Below are positions 39,201 through 47,400 of a stretch of DNA of 64,000 nucleotides, in pieces; positions within the stretch are counted from its first letter, which is position 1; every line of letters begins with the position of its first letter. The DNA is from Brevundimonas vesicularis NBRC 12165 (GTDB taxonomy: Bacteria; Pseudomonadota; Alphaproteobacteria; Caulobacterales; Caulobacteraceae), in assembly GCF_001592205.1 (NCBI RefSeq), contig NZ_BCWM01000012.1, forward strand, positions 58,127 through 122,126, in the 5' to 3' direction. Under the pieces are notes generated by a model. It was not told where the DNA came from. It saw only the letters and a list, made by a program, of their open reading frames with translations, and made no database searches. A program made the position numbers and the translations under genes.

Positions 39201-39441
39201 TCTTGCCGCCATCGAAGGCGCGACAAGCCGGCTTCGCGCCGTCCTGACGACGGCTCTCGTCGCCATCGTCGGGTTTATCCCGATGGCATTCGCTCACGGC
39301 GCCGGCGCCGAAGTGCAGAAGCCGCTGGCCACCGTGGTCATCGGAGGCCTGCTCACGGCCACCGCGCTGACGCTCCTTGTCCTTCCGACCTTCGCGGCCA
39401 AGGCCGTGAAACACCGGAAGGCGGAAGGGATCGAGGAATGA
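36217..39441 (+). CDS. czcA: Heavy-metal RND efflux pump (CzcA-like)
   Basis: The 1074-residue inner-membrane antiporter has 12 predicted helices and two large periplasmic loops. The heavy-metal-efflux signature is in the fourth helix: DFGLLVDGAVVVVEN, with the Asp/Asp/Glu residues needed for proton-coupled Zn/Co/Cd transport. A cytosolic His-rich loop HGHAHEHE occurs near residue 542. The gene follows czcB by eight bases and overlaps the next CDF gene by four, so one operon covers the island. Confidence 0.93.
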   Translation: MFKALIEASVRFRWFVVLATAIVAAFGLYNLTQLPIDAVPDITNRQVQINTIAPALAPEQMERQVTYPLETAMAGIPGIQTTRSLSRNGFSQVTVIFSDNTDIYFARQQVAERMAQARERLPEGVEPALAPITTGLGEVLMWTVDFKPFNSANLAKPGEPGWQAGGAYLTPEGELLTTPQARATYLRTVQDWIIAPRMRTAKGLAGVDVNGGYVKEYAVRPDAARLAGYGLSLNDLVVALERANTQAGAGYVQRSGEALTVRTDALAQTIPDLAQAPVVNRNGLVVRVADVATVEIGQAPRLGGASRDGHEAVVGTALMLAGGNSRTVAQAAAERLEEVSASLPPSVVAEPVLNRSSLVNKTISTVAKNLIEGALLVIVVLFLLLGNIRAASITALMIPISFLFAVIGMNRFGISGNLMSLGALDFGLLVDGAVVVVENTLLMLSQRRAEAGRMLTRRERLEVAGAAARQMVKPAAFGQLIILLVFTPLLMLEGVEGKTFIPMGATVMLALVGAFIFSFTFVPAMTALLVRDPKKVEVDEHGHAHEHETFILRYARRWIEPAIRAAVDRPKVVLASALGALVIGGIAFSSLGREFIPTLDEGDIAMQALRVPSASLEQSLAMQMALERVIKAQPEVKTVFARTGTAEAAVDPMPPNISDAVIVLKDRKEWPDPNLPKEELIERFEELAAGQLGNSFEFSQPIELRFNELISGVRTDLAVMVYGDDFTQLQATADRVAAALRATPGSADVRVEQASGLPTLTVSVDRFAAANYGLSAADVSEAVSAAVGGAEAGQIFEGDRRFSVVVRLADDARNDPAALAALPVTTATGVTVPLSSVARIQVAEGQNQISRNDGSRRMVVQANVRGRDLGGFVTEAQAKVEADVDLPTGYSLTWGGQFENLKRAEQRLGLVIPIVFILIGVLLFMALGSIAEAGLVFACVPLALVGGALALVLRGMPFSVSAAVGFIAVSGVATLNGLVLMQAIRERLTGGAAPRLAAIEGATSRLRAVLTTALVAIVGFIPMAFAHGAGAEVQKPLATVVIGGLLTATALTLLVLPTFAAKAVKHRKAEGIEE

Positions 39442-40043
39442 GCGGGGCCCACGAAACAGAGCAGGTCCAGCGCCGCACCCTCCTGGTGGTGCTGTTCCTG
39501 AACGCTCTGCTGTTCGTGGGCCTGGGAGTCGGCGGCCTCGCCGCCGACTCCAGCGCTCTGCTCGCGAACGCCGTCGACAACGGCTCCGACGCGGCCGTCT
39601 ATCTGATCAGCTTCCTCGCCGTCGGGCGCGCGCTGATCTGGAAGACGCGGGCGGCTCAGGTCTCCGGCGTGATGCTGCTGATCTTCTCGGTCCTCGTCCT
39701 GCTCGACGCCCTGCGCCGGACGCTGACGGGAACCGAGCCGGTCGGACCGACCATGATGGTGCTCGCTGTCGTAGCGGCGGTTATCAATCTGATCTGCCTG
39801 CTGTTGATCCGTCGTCAGCAGAGCAGCGACGTCAACATGAAGGCGGCCGAGACATTCAGCCTGAACGATTTCGCCTCGAACGGCGGCATCCTCGTCGCAG
39901 GCGGCCTGGTGATGTGGTTGGACCAGTCGTGGCCCGACCTGCTGGTGGGGGTGCTGGTCGCCGCCATAGCCGCCAAGGGCGGCTTCGACATTCTACGCGA
40001 TGCGCGCCTTGCGCGACGCGACGCGGAGAGCTCGGTGACATGA
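39438..40043 (+). CDS. Second CDF-type cation transporter
   Basis: The 201-residue protein has about six helices and the CDF-like motifs LANAVDNGSDAAVYL and LNDFASNGGILVAG, similar to the first CDF protein of the island. It starts within czcA (ATGA overlap) and its end overlaps the methyltransferase gene in the same way, so translation is coupled. It is likely a secondary divalent-metal exporter feeding the periplasm for CzcCBA. Confidence 0.82.
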   Translation: MSGAHETEQVQRRTLLVVLFLNALLFVGLGVGGLAADSSALLANAVDNGSDAAVYLISFLAVGRALIWKTRAAQVSGVMLLIFSVLVLLDALRRTLTGTEPVGPTMMVLAVVAAVINLICLLLIRRQQSSDVNMKAAETFSLNDFASNGGILVAGGLVMWLDQSWPDLLVGVLVAAIAAKGGFDILRDARLARRDAESSVT

Positions 40044-40651
40044 GCCCGCCGTTGATCGACATCGCCTCCGTCCAGCGCTGGCGCAAACTCTTCATCGCCG
40101 CCGGGTTGTTCGCCCTGCTGGCCTGGACCGCTCTCGTGAAGGCCCAGCCACAGCTCGAGCATCCCGTCGAACATCTCGGGCTGATCGCCATCATGGTTTG
40201 CGTCTTGGGGCGCGCCTGGTGCTCGCTCTACATCGGCGGCCGAAAGAAGCAGGAGATCGTCACCAGCGGGCCTTATTCGCTGTGTCGAAACCCGCTTTAT
40301 GTTTTCAGCTTCATCGGCGCATTCGGGATCGGCGCACAGACGGGCAGCCTGACCGTCGGCGCCACCTTCGCCGTCGCCTGCTGGATCGTGTTCCGCATCG
40401 TCGCGAGCCGAGAGGAAAGCTTCCTGACGTCGGCCTTCGGCGACACCTACCGCAGCTACGTCGTGCGCACCCCCCGCTTCGTTCCGAACCTGCGCCTCTG
40501 GCGTGATGAGGCGGAACTGTCCGTCCGGCCGGCCTTCTTCCTCCGGACTGTCCGCGACGGCCTTGTCTTCCTTCTGGCGTTGCCCGTGTTCGAGGGACTG
40601 GAGCACCTCCAGAACCTCGGCTGGCTCGACGCTCTCATCGCCCTACCGTGA
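40040..40651 (+). CDS. Isoprenylcysteine/phospholipid-type membrane methyltransferase family protein
   Basis: The 203-residue protein has four to five hydrophobic helices and the ICMT/PEMT signature: SGPYSLCRNPLYVFSFIG followed by SREESFLTSAFGDTYRSYV, where the Glu-Glu and Tyr residues bind S-adenosylmethionine. Such proteins recur in bacterial heavy-metal efflux operons, but the methyl acceptor is not known. It is translationally coupled to the CDF gene (ATGA). Confidence 0.8.
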   Translation: MSPPLIDIASVQRWRKLFIAAGLFALLAWTALVKAQPQLEHPVEHLGLIAIMVCVLGRAWCSLYIGGRKKQEIVTSGPYSLCRNPLYVFSFIGAFGIGAQTGSLTVGATFAVACWIVFRIVASREESFLTSAFGDTYRSYVVRTPRFVPNLRLWRDEAELSVRPAFFLRTVRDGLVFLLALPVFEGLEHLQNLGWLDALIALP

Positions 40652-40658
40652 GGTCGAG

Positions 40659-40790
40659 ATGAACCGCAAGCGACTGGTCATCCTCCTGAGTGCGGCTTTG
40701 GCGATCGCCGCCTTCGTCGCTGGAGCCGTCGCCCAGCGCGCCGGGATGTTCGTGCCTGACCGCTCGATCCCTACCCGTGATGTCTCCTGA
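40659..40790 (+). CDS. Small single-helix membrane or secreted peptide
   Basis: This 43-residue ORF (MNRKRLVILLSAALAIAAFV at its start) has a positively charged head, one hydrophobic helix that could be an uncleaved anchor, and a short polar tail. GAGG lies upstream of ATG 40659, and the P-type ATPase starts 12 bases after its stop. It may be a small partner or leader protein of the pump; no homologue is recognised. Confidence 0.6.
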   Translation: MNRKRLVILLSAALAIAAFVAGAVAQRAGMFVPDRSIPTRDVS

Positions 40791-40801
40791 GGAGCCCGAT
40801 C

Positions 40802-43363
40802 ATGCCCAAGACCCTCCGCCTCAACATTCCCGTCCTCCTGCCTCATGCGCCCGATGTGCAGGACGGCTGCGTTGGACGGCTGATCGCGCTGTTGCGGGCC
40901 GAACCCGGCGTCTCTGAGGCGCATGTCGCCGAAGGCGAGGGAGGCCCAGAGCTTTGCATCCATTACGACCCCGACCAGCTGTCGCTGGCTCAGGTCCGTC
41001 GCCGTGCGCGTCAGGCCGGAGCCGAGGTCAGTGAGCGTTTCGGGCATCTCGTCGGGCGAGTGGAGGGTGTCCGCCACGCCCGGCACGCCCGCACGCTCGC
41101 GGCCGCGCTCGGCGAAGAAGCCGGCGTGATCGAGGCGGTGCTGGATCCGGCTGGCGCTCTGCGCCTGGAGTTCGACCGGCAGATCACGAACCGTGAGACG
41201 CTTGTCGATCGCCTTGCGAGCCACGGCCTCGCACTGGTCGGAGCGACGGAGGACGCTGCTTCAGCCACTGCAAAGCGCCCTGATGCGCAGCCGACTGCGC
41301 CATCCGATGACGAGGCCAGTCATACGCCCGATGACGGTCACGGCCATGGCCACTTCGATGGCGATGGCCATGACCACGGACATTCCGAAGGCGACGGGCA
41401 CGACCATGGTCATGGCGGCTTCCTCGGACCCAACACGGAGCTCATTTTCGCGGTCGGCAGCGGTGTCGCGCTCACGATTGGTTGGCTGATCGAGAAATTC
41501 ATTCCGGGCGTGCCGGGATGGCTGCCCTTCGGCCTTTTCCTGATCGCCTATGCCTTGGGCGGCTGGTTCACGGTCGGCGAGGCTGTCGGGAATCTGCGGC
41601 GCAAGCGTTTCGAGATCGACACCCTGATGCTGGTGGCCGCAGCCGGCGCCGCGGCGCTCGGAGCCTGGGCGGAAGGGGCGCTGCTACTGTTCCTGTTCAG
41701 CCTCGGGCACGCCCTCGAACACTTCGCGATGGGTCGCGCCAAGAAGGCGATCGAGGCTCTGGCCGCCTTGGCCCCGCGCACCGCTCATGTGCGGCGAGGA
41801 GAGGCCGTCGTCGAACTTCCGGTCGAAGAGCTGGAAGTCGGCGACCTCGTCGTCGTCCGGCCGAACGAGCGTCTCCCGGCCGACGGCTTCGTCGTGAAGG
41901 GAACATCCAGCGTGAACCAGGCTCCCGTGACAGGGGAGAGCATTCCGGTGGACAAGCAGCCTGTCCTGAACCCCGAGGAGGCCCGCGCCAAGCCGGCGAA
42001 TGTCTCGGCGGCGTCGGTGGTCTTCGCCGGCACCATTAACGGCGGCGGCGCCATCGAGATCGAAACGACGCGTCGATCCAACGACACCACCTTGGCCAAG
42101 GTCGTCCGGATGGTGAGTGAGGCCGAGACCCAAAAGTCGCCGACCCAGCGCTTCACCGATCGCTTCGAGCGCGTCTTCGTGCCCCTCGTGCTCGGTCTGG
42201 CCTTCGTCCTCCTGTTTGCATGGGTTGTCGTCGACGAGCCGTTCCGCGACAGCTTCTATCGGGCGATGGCCGTGCTGGTGGCCGCCAGTCCGTGCGCTCT
42301 CGCGATCGCCACGCCGAGCGCGGTGTTGTCCGGGGTCGCCCGGGCGGCCCGCGCCGGGGTTCTCGTCAAGGGTGGCGCGCCGCTCGAAAACCTGGGAGCG
42401 CTCGACGCCATCGCGTTTGACAAGACCGGGACGCTGACCGAGGGGCGGCCGCGGATCACCGATGTCGTTCCGTTCGGCCAGACGACAGAGAGCGAGCTCC
42501 TGGAGATTGCTGTCGCGGTCGAACGGCTCAGCGATCACCCCTTGGCGGAAGCGATCGTCCGCGACGGAAGCCAGCGGTTGGTCGCCGCCCCCGTTCGAAC
42601 CGCAACGGATTTGCGTAGCCTGACTGGCAAGGGCGTCACGGCACGCCTGGACGACCAGGATGTTTGGATCGGCAAACCGGAGATGTTCGGTTCGGACGCC
42701 ATCGCTCCGCTCGCACCGGACACCGAGATCGCCGTCGCGGGCCTTCGAAACCAGGGACGGACGCTCATGGTGGTTCGCCGCGGGACAAAGGATCTCGGGG
42801 TCATCGGCCTTCTCGACACGCCTCGGGCCAAGGCGCGCGAGACCCTTACCGCGCTCCGCGCGCTCGGCATTCGCCGCATGATCATGATCTCGGGCGACCA
42901 CCAGAAGGCGGCCCAGGCGGTGGCCGGTCAGGTCGGGCTGACCGAGGCGTGGGGCGACCTGATGCCGGAGGACAAGGTCGACGCCATCAAGAAACTCCGG
43001 GCGGAGACCAAGGTCGCCATGGTCGGCGATGGCGTCAACGATGCTCCGGCGATGGCCACCGCGACGGTCGGCGTCGCCATGGGTGCGGCGGGATCGGACG
43101 TCGCCCTGGAGACCGCCGACGTAGCCTTGATGGCGGATGATTTGTCGAAGTTGCCCTTCACCGTGGGTCTCAGCCGTCAAACCCGCCGCATCATCCGCCA
43201 GAACCTGTTCGTCAGCCTCGGGGTCGTGGCGTTCCTCGTCCCGGCGACGATCCTCGGTCTCGGCATCGGCCCTGCCGTCGCCCTCCACGAGGGTTCCACC
43301 CTGCTGGTCGTCTTCAACGCGCTTCGCCTTCTGGCGTGGCGCGGTCCGCGCGGCGTCGAATGA
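40802..43363 (+). CDS. P1B-4-type heavy-metal transporting ATPase (CoaT/CzcP-like)
   Basis: The 853-residue P-type ATPase has two degenerate HMA-like folds at the N-terminus without the CxxC metal site, then a His/Asp-rich linker (HGHGHFDGDGHDHGH, about residues 178-206). The transmembrane metal motif is SPC (ASPCALAIATPS), followed by DKTGTLTEG (phosphorylated Asp near residue 540), GDGVNDAPAM and a last-helix HEGSTLLVVFNALRLL. SPC together with HEGST marks the P1B-4 group exporting Co, Zn, Cd or Fe, rather than ZntA-type CPC pumps. Confidence 0.9.
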   Translation: MPKTLRLNIPVLLPHAPDVQDGCVGRLIALLRAEPGVSEAHVAEGEGGPELCIHYDPDQLSLAQVRRRARQAGAEVSERFGHLVGRVEGVRHARHARTLAAALGEEAGVIEAVLDPAGALRLEFDRQITNRETLVDRLASHGLALVGATEDAASATAKRPDAQPTAPSDDEASHTPDDGHGHGHFDGDGHDHGHSEGDGHDHGHGGFLGPNTELIFAVGSGVALTIGWLIEKFIPGVPGWLPFGLFLIAYALGGWFTVGEAVGNLRRKRFEIDTLMLVAAAGAAALGAWAEGALLLFLFSLGHALEHFAMGRAKKAIEALAALAPRTAHVRRGEAVVELPVEELEVGDLVVVRPNERLPADGFVVKGTSSVNQAPVTGESIPVDKQPVLNPEEARAKPANVSAASVVFAGTINGGGAIEIETTRRSNDTTLAKVVRMVSEAETQKSPTQRFTDRFERVFVPLVLGLAFVLLFAWVVVDEPFRDSFYRAMAVLVAASPCALAIATPSAVLSGVARAARAGVLVKGGAPLENLGALDAIAFDKTGTLTEGRPRITDVVPFGQTTESELLEIAVAVERLSDHPLAEAIVRDGSQRLVAAPVRTATDLRSLTGKGVTARLDDQDVWIGKPEMFGSDAIAPLAPDTEIAVAGLRNQGRTLMVVRRGTKDLGVIGLLDTPRAKARETLTALRALGIRRMIMISGDHQKAAQAVAGQVGLTEAWGDLMPEDKVDAIKKLRAETKVAMVGDGVNDAPAMATATVGVAMGAAGSDVALETADVALMADDLSKLPFTVGLSRQTRRIIRQNLFVSLGVVAFLVPATILGLGIGPAVALHEGSTLLVVFNALRLLAWRGPRGVE

Positions 43364-43393
43364 CCCGCCTTCAGGAAAGCAAAGGATAGTCCA

Positions 43394-43831
43394 ATGAAAC
43401 GTCTCGGCTGGGTTGGCGTCATCGCCGCCTTTCTCCTGATCTCGGTCTTCGGCTTCGGGATGCTCTCGCGGCAGGGTCGCCCGGCGCCGGAGCCGACGGC
43501 AGTCGATGCACGCCCGATCGACCAGCATGCCGGGCACGGCGATGCCGCCTCGGATAATCCCGCCACCCGTTCCTACAAGGAGGCGAACGAGCGGATGCAC
43601 GCCGCTATGAACATCGACTACAGCGGCGACGCCGATGTCGACTTCATGCGCGGGATGATCGCCCACCACGAGGGGGCGGTCGCCATGGCAAGGATTGCGC
43701 TCGACCAAGGTTCGGATCCCGAGGTCAAGGGCCTCGCGGAGGAGATCATTCGGACTCAGGAAGCTGAAATTGTCCGTATGCGGGTGTGGCTGGCCAACCG
43801 CGCGGCTCGCCCGGCGGACGCGCAGGGCTGA
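43394..43831 (+). CDS. DUF305 family periplasmic protein
   Basis: The 145-residue protein has an N-terminal anchor or signal ([19 protein letters not shown]), a His-containing segment (DQHAGHGD) and the DUF305 ferritin-like core [19 protein letters not shown] and [15 protein letters not shown]305/CopM-like proteins bind Cu or Ag in the periplasm and often accompany metal-resistance genes. AAAGGA lies upstream. Confidence 0.85.
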   Translation: MKRLGWVGVIAAFLLISVFGFGMLSRQGRPAPEPTAVDARPIDQHAGHGDAASDNPATRSYKEANERMHAAMNIDYSGDADVDFMRGMIAHHEGAVAMARIALDQGSDPEVKGLAEEIIRTQEAEIVRMRVWLANRAARPADAQG

Positions 43832-43835
43832 AGCC

Positions 43836-44252
43836 ATGGGGGGCAAGCGATCCCCGATCCGGAGCAAGGCTCCTCGATGGCGTCCAGGGCGCTACAAGGG
43901 GCGCGGCCGGTCCAAGCTATACGGGAGGCCAGAGCCGTTCCGGCCGGTGCAGGACACACTGATCGCGATTGGCGCGAGCCTCGTCGCCGGCGCGATCGTC
44001 GTCTGTCTCGCCGTACCGCTGGCGGCGACCTACCGCATCCCGGTGTTCGTGTCCTTCGGCGTTCTCATGTCGCTCCTGGCGATCATGACCTATCGTCTCG
44101 GGCGGAAGGGGCAGGCTGGACGGGTCATGACCGCCGCCATGGCGACTGTATGTCTCTTGGGGTTCGGCCTTCTTGTTCTGACGCGAGATCAGTTGCAGTT
44201 CGGTCCGCGTCATCACGATCACCCCGGAGTGGCCGAAGCGGCACGGCCTTGA
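43836..44252 (+). CDS. Unknown basic-headed membrane protein
   Basis: The 138-residue protein has a very basic N-terminus (RSKAPRWRPGRYKGRGRSK), three hydrophobic segments (about residues 43-62, 68-86, 98-115) and a His-rich tail (GPRHHDHPG). It follows the DUF305 gene by four bases and closes the metal island. The His-rich tail fits metal handling, but I recognise no family. Confidence 0.6.
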   Translation: MGGKRSPIRSKAPRWRPGRYKGRGRSKLYGRPEPFRPVQDTLIAIGASLVAGAIVVCLAVPLAATYRIPVFVSFGVLMSLLAIMTYRLGRKGQAGRVMTAAMATVCLLGFGLLVLTRDQLQFGPRHHDHPGVAEAARP

Positions 44253-44422
44253 GACTGCAGCGCAGACCGCCAGGCCGCAGCCGGTCTGGGTTTCGCGGGA
44301 CGGTGTCGCTCTTCCCATTTGGTAATCGTCGGCGCGCTGCCGCTGTTGATTCCAGTCGCCGGACTTGTCGGTATCGCGCCCGGCGACCCGCAGTGAGCCG
44401 GCAAGCGTAAGTCGCTGTTTCG

Positions 44423-47400
44423 CTAGGCTGCGGCACCCTCCAGGATCGACTGGACCGGATGGCGGCGCAGCACCCCCTCCACGACATCGGGCCGGTCCAC
44501 CGGAACGAAGACCCGTGGGGCATAGGCGATGATCTCGACGAAGCAGCCGAGCGAGACCAGGGCGTCACGGTCGGTGCGGCCCCCGACCACTTCCAGCCGC
44601 CAGCGGTCCATGACCCGCGATCGCTTGAGCCACAGGCCGCCCGAAAGGGCGAGCTGGACATTGCGGTCGAGTACGGCCGCAGCGGTGCGCCCGCCATCGG
44701 CCCAGGCGTCGCCGACCTCGGTCAGGCCCAGCGCCGTCTTCAGGCTGGCGGCCTGAACCTCGTCCAGCACGCGGCCCAGCCAACGCCGACCGTCCGGCGC
44801 GCGTACGCGGCGAACCGAACAGCCCTTGGACGGCAGCCTTCCCCAGATTGGCAACAGAAGGCCGGTCGCCAGGGTCAGGCGGCGCGTCCGCCACGGATCG
44901 GTCGCGGCGACTTCGGCGTCCCAGACCGCCCGCCACGCCGCCTCATCGGTCTGGGCCCAGGCCGACTCCTCGAACGTCTTCTCCGGCGTGACCTGATGCT
45001 GGTCAGGCCGCAAGAGGCGCACCGCCGGAACAAGCCGGTCGTCATCGGTCGTGGTGGTCAACCCGAACTCGGCCAGGGCGGCGCGGCCGGAACGGTCGTT
45101 GACGACCAGGCGGAAGGCCGAGCCTTCAGCGCCTGCCAACGCCGCGTCCGAGCTGACGAGTTCACGCCGCACCTTGAGTTCGAAGGTGACGAGTGCGGTT
45201 TCCGCCCCGGTCGAGACGTCGGTCCGGATGGTCTCCTCCTCCACCACGGCCAACTCCTCAGCCTCGATGTCCTCCAGCCCGCGGTCCAGGTCGGCCGAGG
45301 CGGCGGCCCTTTCGAGAATGCCTGAAAGGATGCCGTCGAAGTCGGCGAACAGGGCGTTCTGGTCGGCGATGCGCAACGCCAGCAGCCGGTTCAGGAAGGT
45401 GTGGATCGGCGGCAGGTCGTCGGAGAGCTTGAGCCCCCCGTCGGCGTCGCGCAGCTTCAGGCCGGTCCTGGTCTCGAAGTCCTCCAGCGTCATGGACGAC
45501 AGCTCGCCAAAGCCGAGCGCGCCATAGAAGACGAGCAAGGCGCGTCGCGCCCACGGGCTTTCCAGATTGTCCTCGGCCCGGAACAGACCGGCCCCGGCCG
45601 TTCGGCGTTCGCCGCGCGTCAGGGCTCCCAGCGAATCCAGCCGTCGAGCGATGGTCGAGGTGAACCGCTTCTCGCCGTGGATGTCGGTGGTGACCGGGCG
45701 GAACAGCGGCGGACAGGCCTGATGGGTGCGATGACTGCGCCCCAGACCCTGGATGGCGGCATCCGCCCGCCAGCCCGGTTCGACCAGGTAGTGCGAGCGG
45801 CGCTGCTGGTTCGGCGCCGAGAGGTCGGAGTGGTAGCTGCGTCCTGTGCCGCCTGCGTCCGAGAAGACCAGGATACGCTTGCGGCCGGACATGAAGGCGT
45901 CGGTCTCCGACCGCGCGGCCGAGGCGCCGCGGCGCTCGACGAGCCGGCGTCCGTCGCGCGCGACGACGCGACGCGACCGTCCCGTGATCTCTGCGACCGC
46001 CTCTGTTCCGAAGGTGTCCAGAAGGGCGTCCAGAACGCCGGGCACGGCGGGCAGGAGCGCCATCTTCTCGATCAGGTCTTCGCGCCGGCGCAACGCCTCC
46101 TGGCTCACGGCGGGCCGGCCGTCGACCATGACCGGGACCAGCGTCACCGAGCCGTCGTCACCCTCGATCGCCTCCATGAGATTCACCGGGAAAGCCTCGC
46201 GCAGATAGTCGAGGACATATTCGCGCGGCGTCAGGTCAATGGAGAGGTTGTTCCATTCCTCCGGCGGGATGGACGCCAGTCTTCGCTCCATCACCGCCTC
46301 GTTCGTCGAAACGATCTGGATCACGGCGGAACGCCCTTCGGTCAGGTCCGCCCGGATCGACGCCGCAAGCGTCGGCGCCTTCAATCCCGCGAGGAGGTGG
46401 CCGAAGAAGCGCAGCTTGGCGCCTTCAAACGCGGAATGGACGGCTGAGGCGGCCAGGCCGCTCTTGGCCTTGCCTTCCTCATCATTGAAGCCGGTCGCTT
46501 TCAGCGCCTCGCCCAGATTGGCGTGGATCAGCTGGAAGGCGTCGGCCCAGGCGTCCCAGATGCTGATGTCGTCCTCGGTCAGGGCGTGGAAGAGCGGCTC
46601 GTACTCGACGCCCTCGAACGACAACGACCGCGCCACATAGAGGCCGAGCGCCTTGAGCTCGCGCGCGACGAGCTCCATGGCGGCGACCCCGCCCTTGTCC
46701 ATGGCGTCGAGGAAGTCGTCGCGGGTGACGAAGGGCGCCTCCGGCCCGCCCCAAAGACCCAGACGGGCCGCGTAAGCCAGATTCTCCGCGGTGGTGGCGC
46801 CGGTCGCCGAGACATAGAGCACCCGGGCGTTCGGCAGCCGGTTCTGAAGCGCCAGGCCGGCCATCCCCTGCAGGGAGGCCTTCTTCGTTCCCCGCGCCCC
46901 CTTGCCGCCCCCCGCGGCGTTGGCCATGGCGTGGGCCTCGTCGAAGGCGATGACCCCGTCGAAATCCTCGCCCAGCCAGGCGACGATCTGGTCGAGCCGC
47001 GACATCTTCTGGCCGCGCGCAGGCTGACGCAGGGTGGCGTAGGTGGTGAAGACAATCCCGCGATCCAGCCGCACGCCATCTCCCAACTTCCAGCTGTTGA
47101 GCGGCACGATGTCGTGGGCCCCGCCGCCGATGGCGGCCCAATCGCGCCGGGCGTCGTCCAGCAGGGAGTCGTTCTTCGACAACCACAGGGCCTTGGTCCG
47201 CCCCTGGGCCATGTTGTCGGCGATGACGGCGGCGATCTCCCGGCCCTTGCCGCAGCCGGTGCCGTCGCCAAGGAAGAAGCCGCGCCGGAGCTGGACGGAA
47301 CCCTCATCCTCCTCCCGCGACAACCTGAGCTGACGAGCCGACTCTCCCGGCGTCCACCAGGCGGGCAGCATGCCGGCGTGAGCCTCGCCGGCGTAGATGA

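Noticed and set aside
39030..39437. Long upstream frame of the second CDF gene
   Set aside because: It is an out-of-frame shadow of the 3' end of czcA; the ATGA overlap at 39438 gives the correct start.
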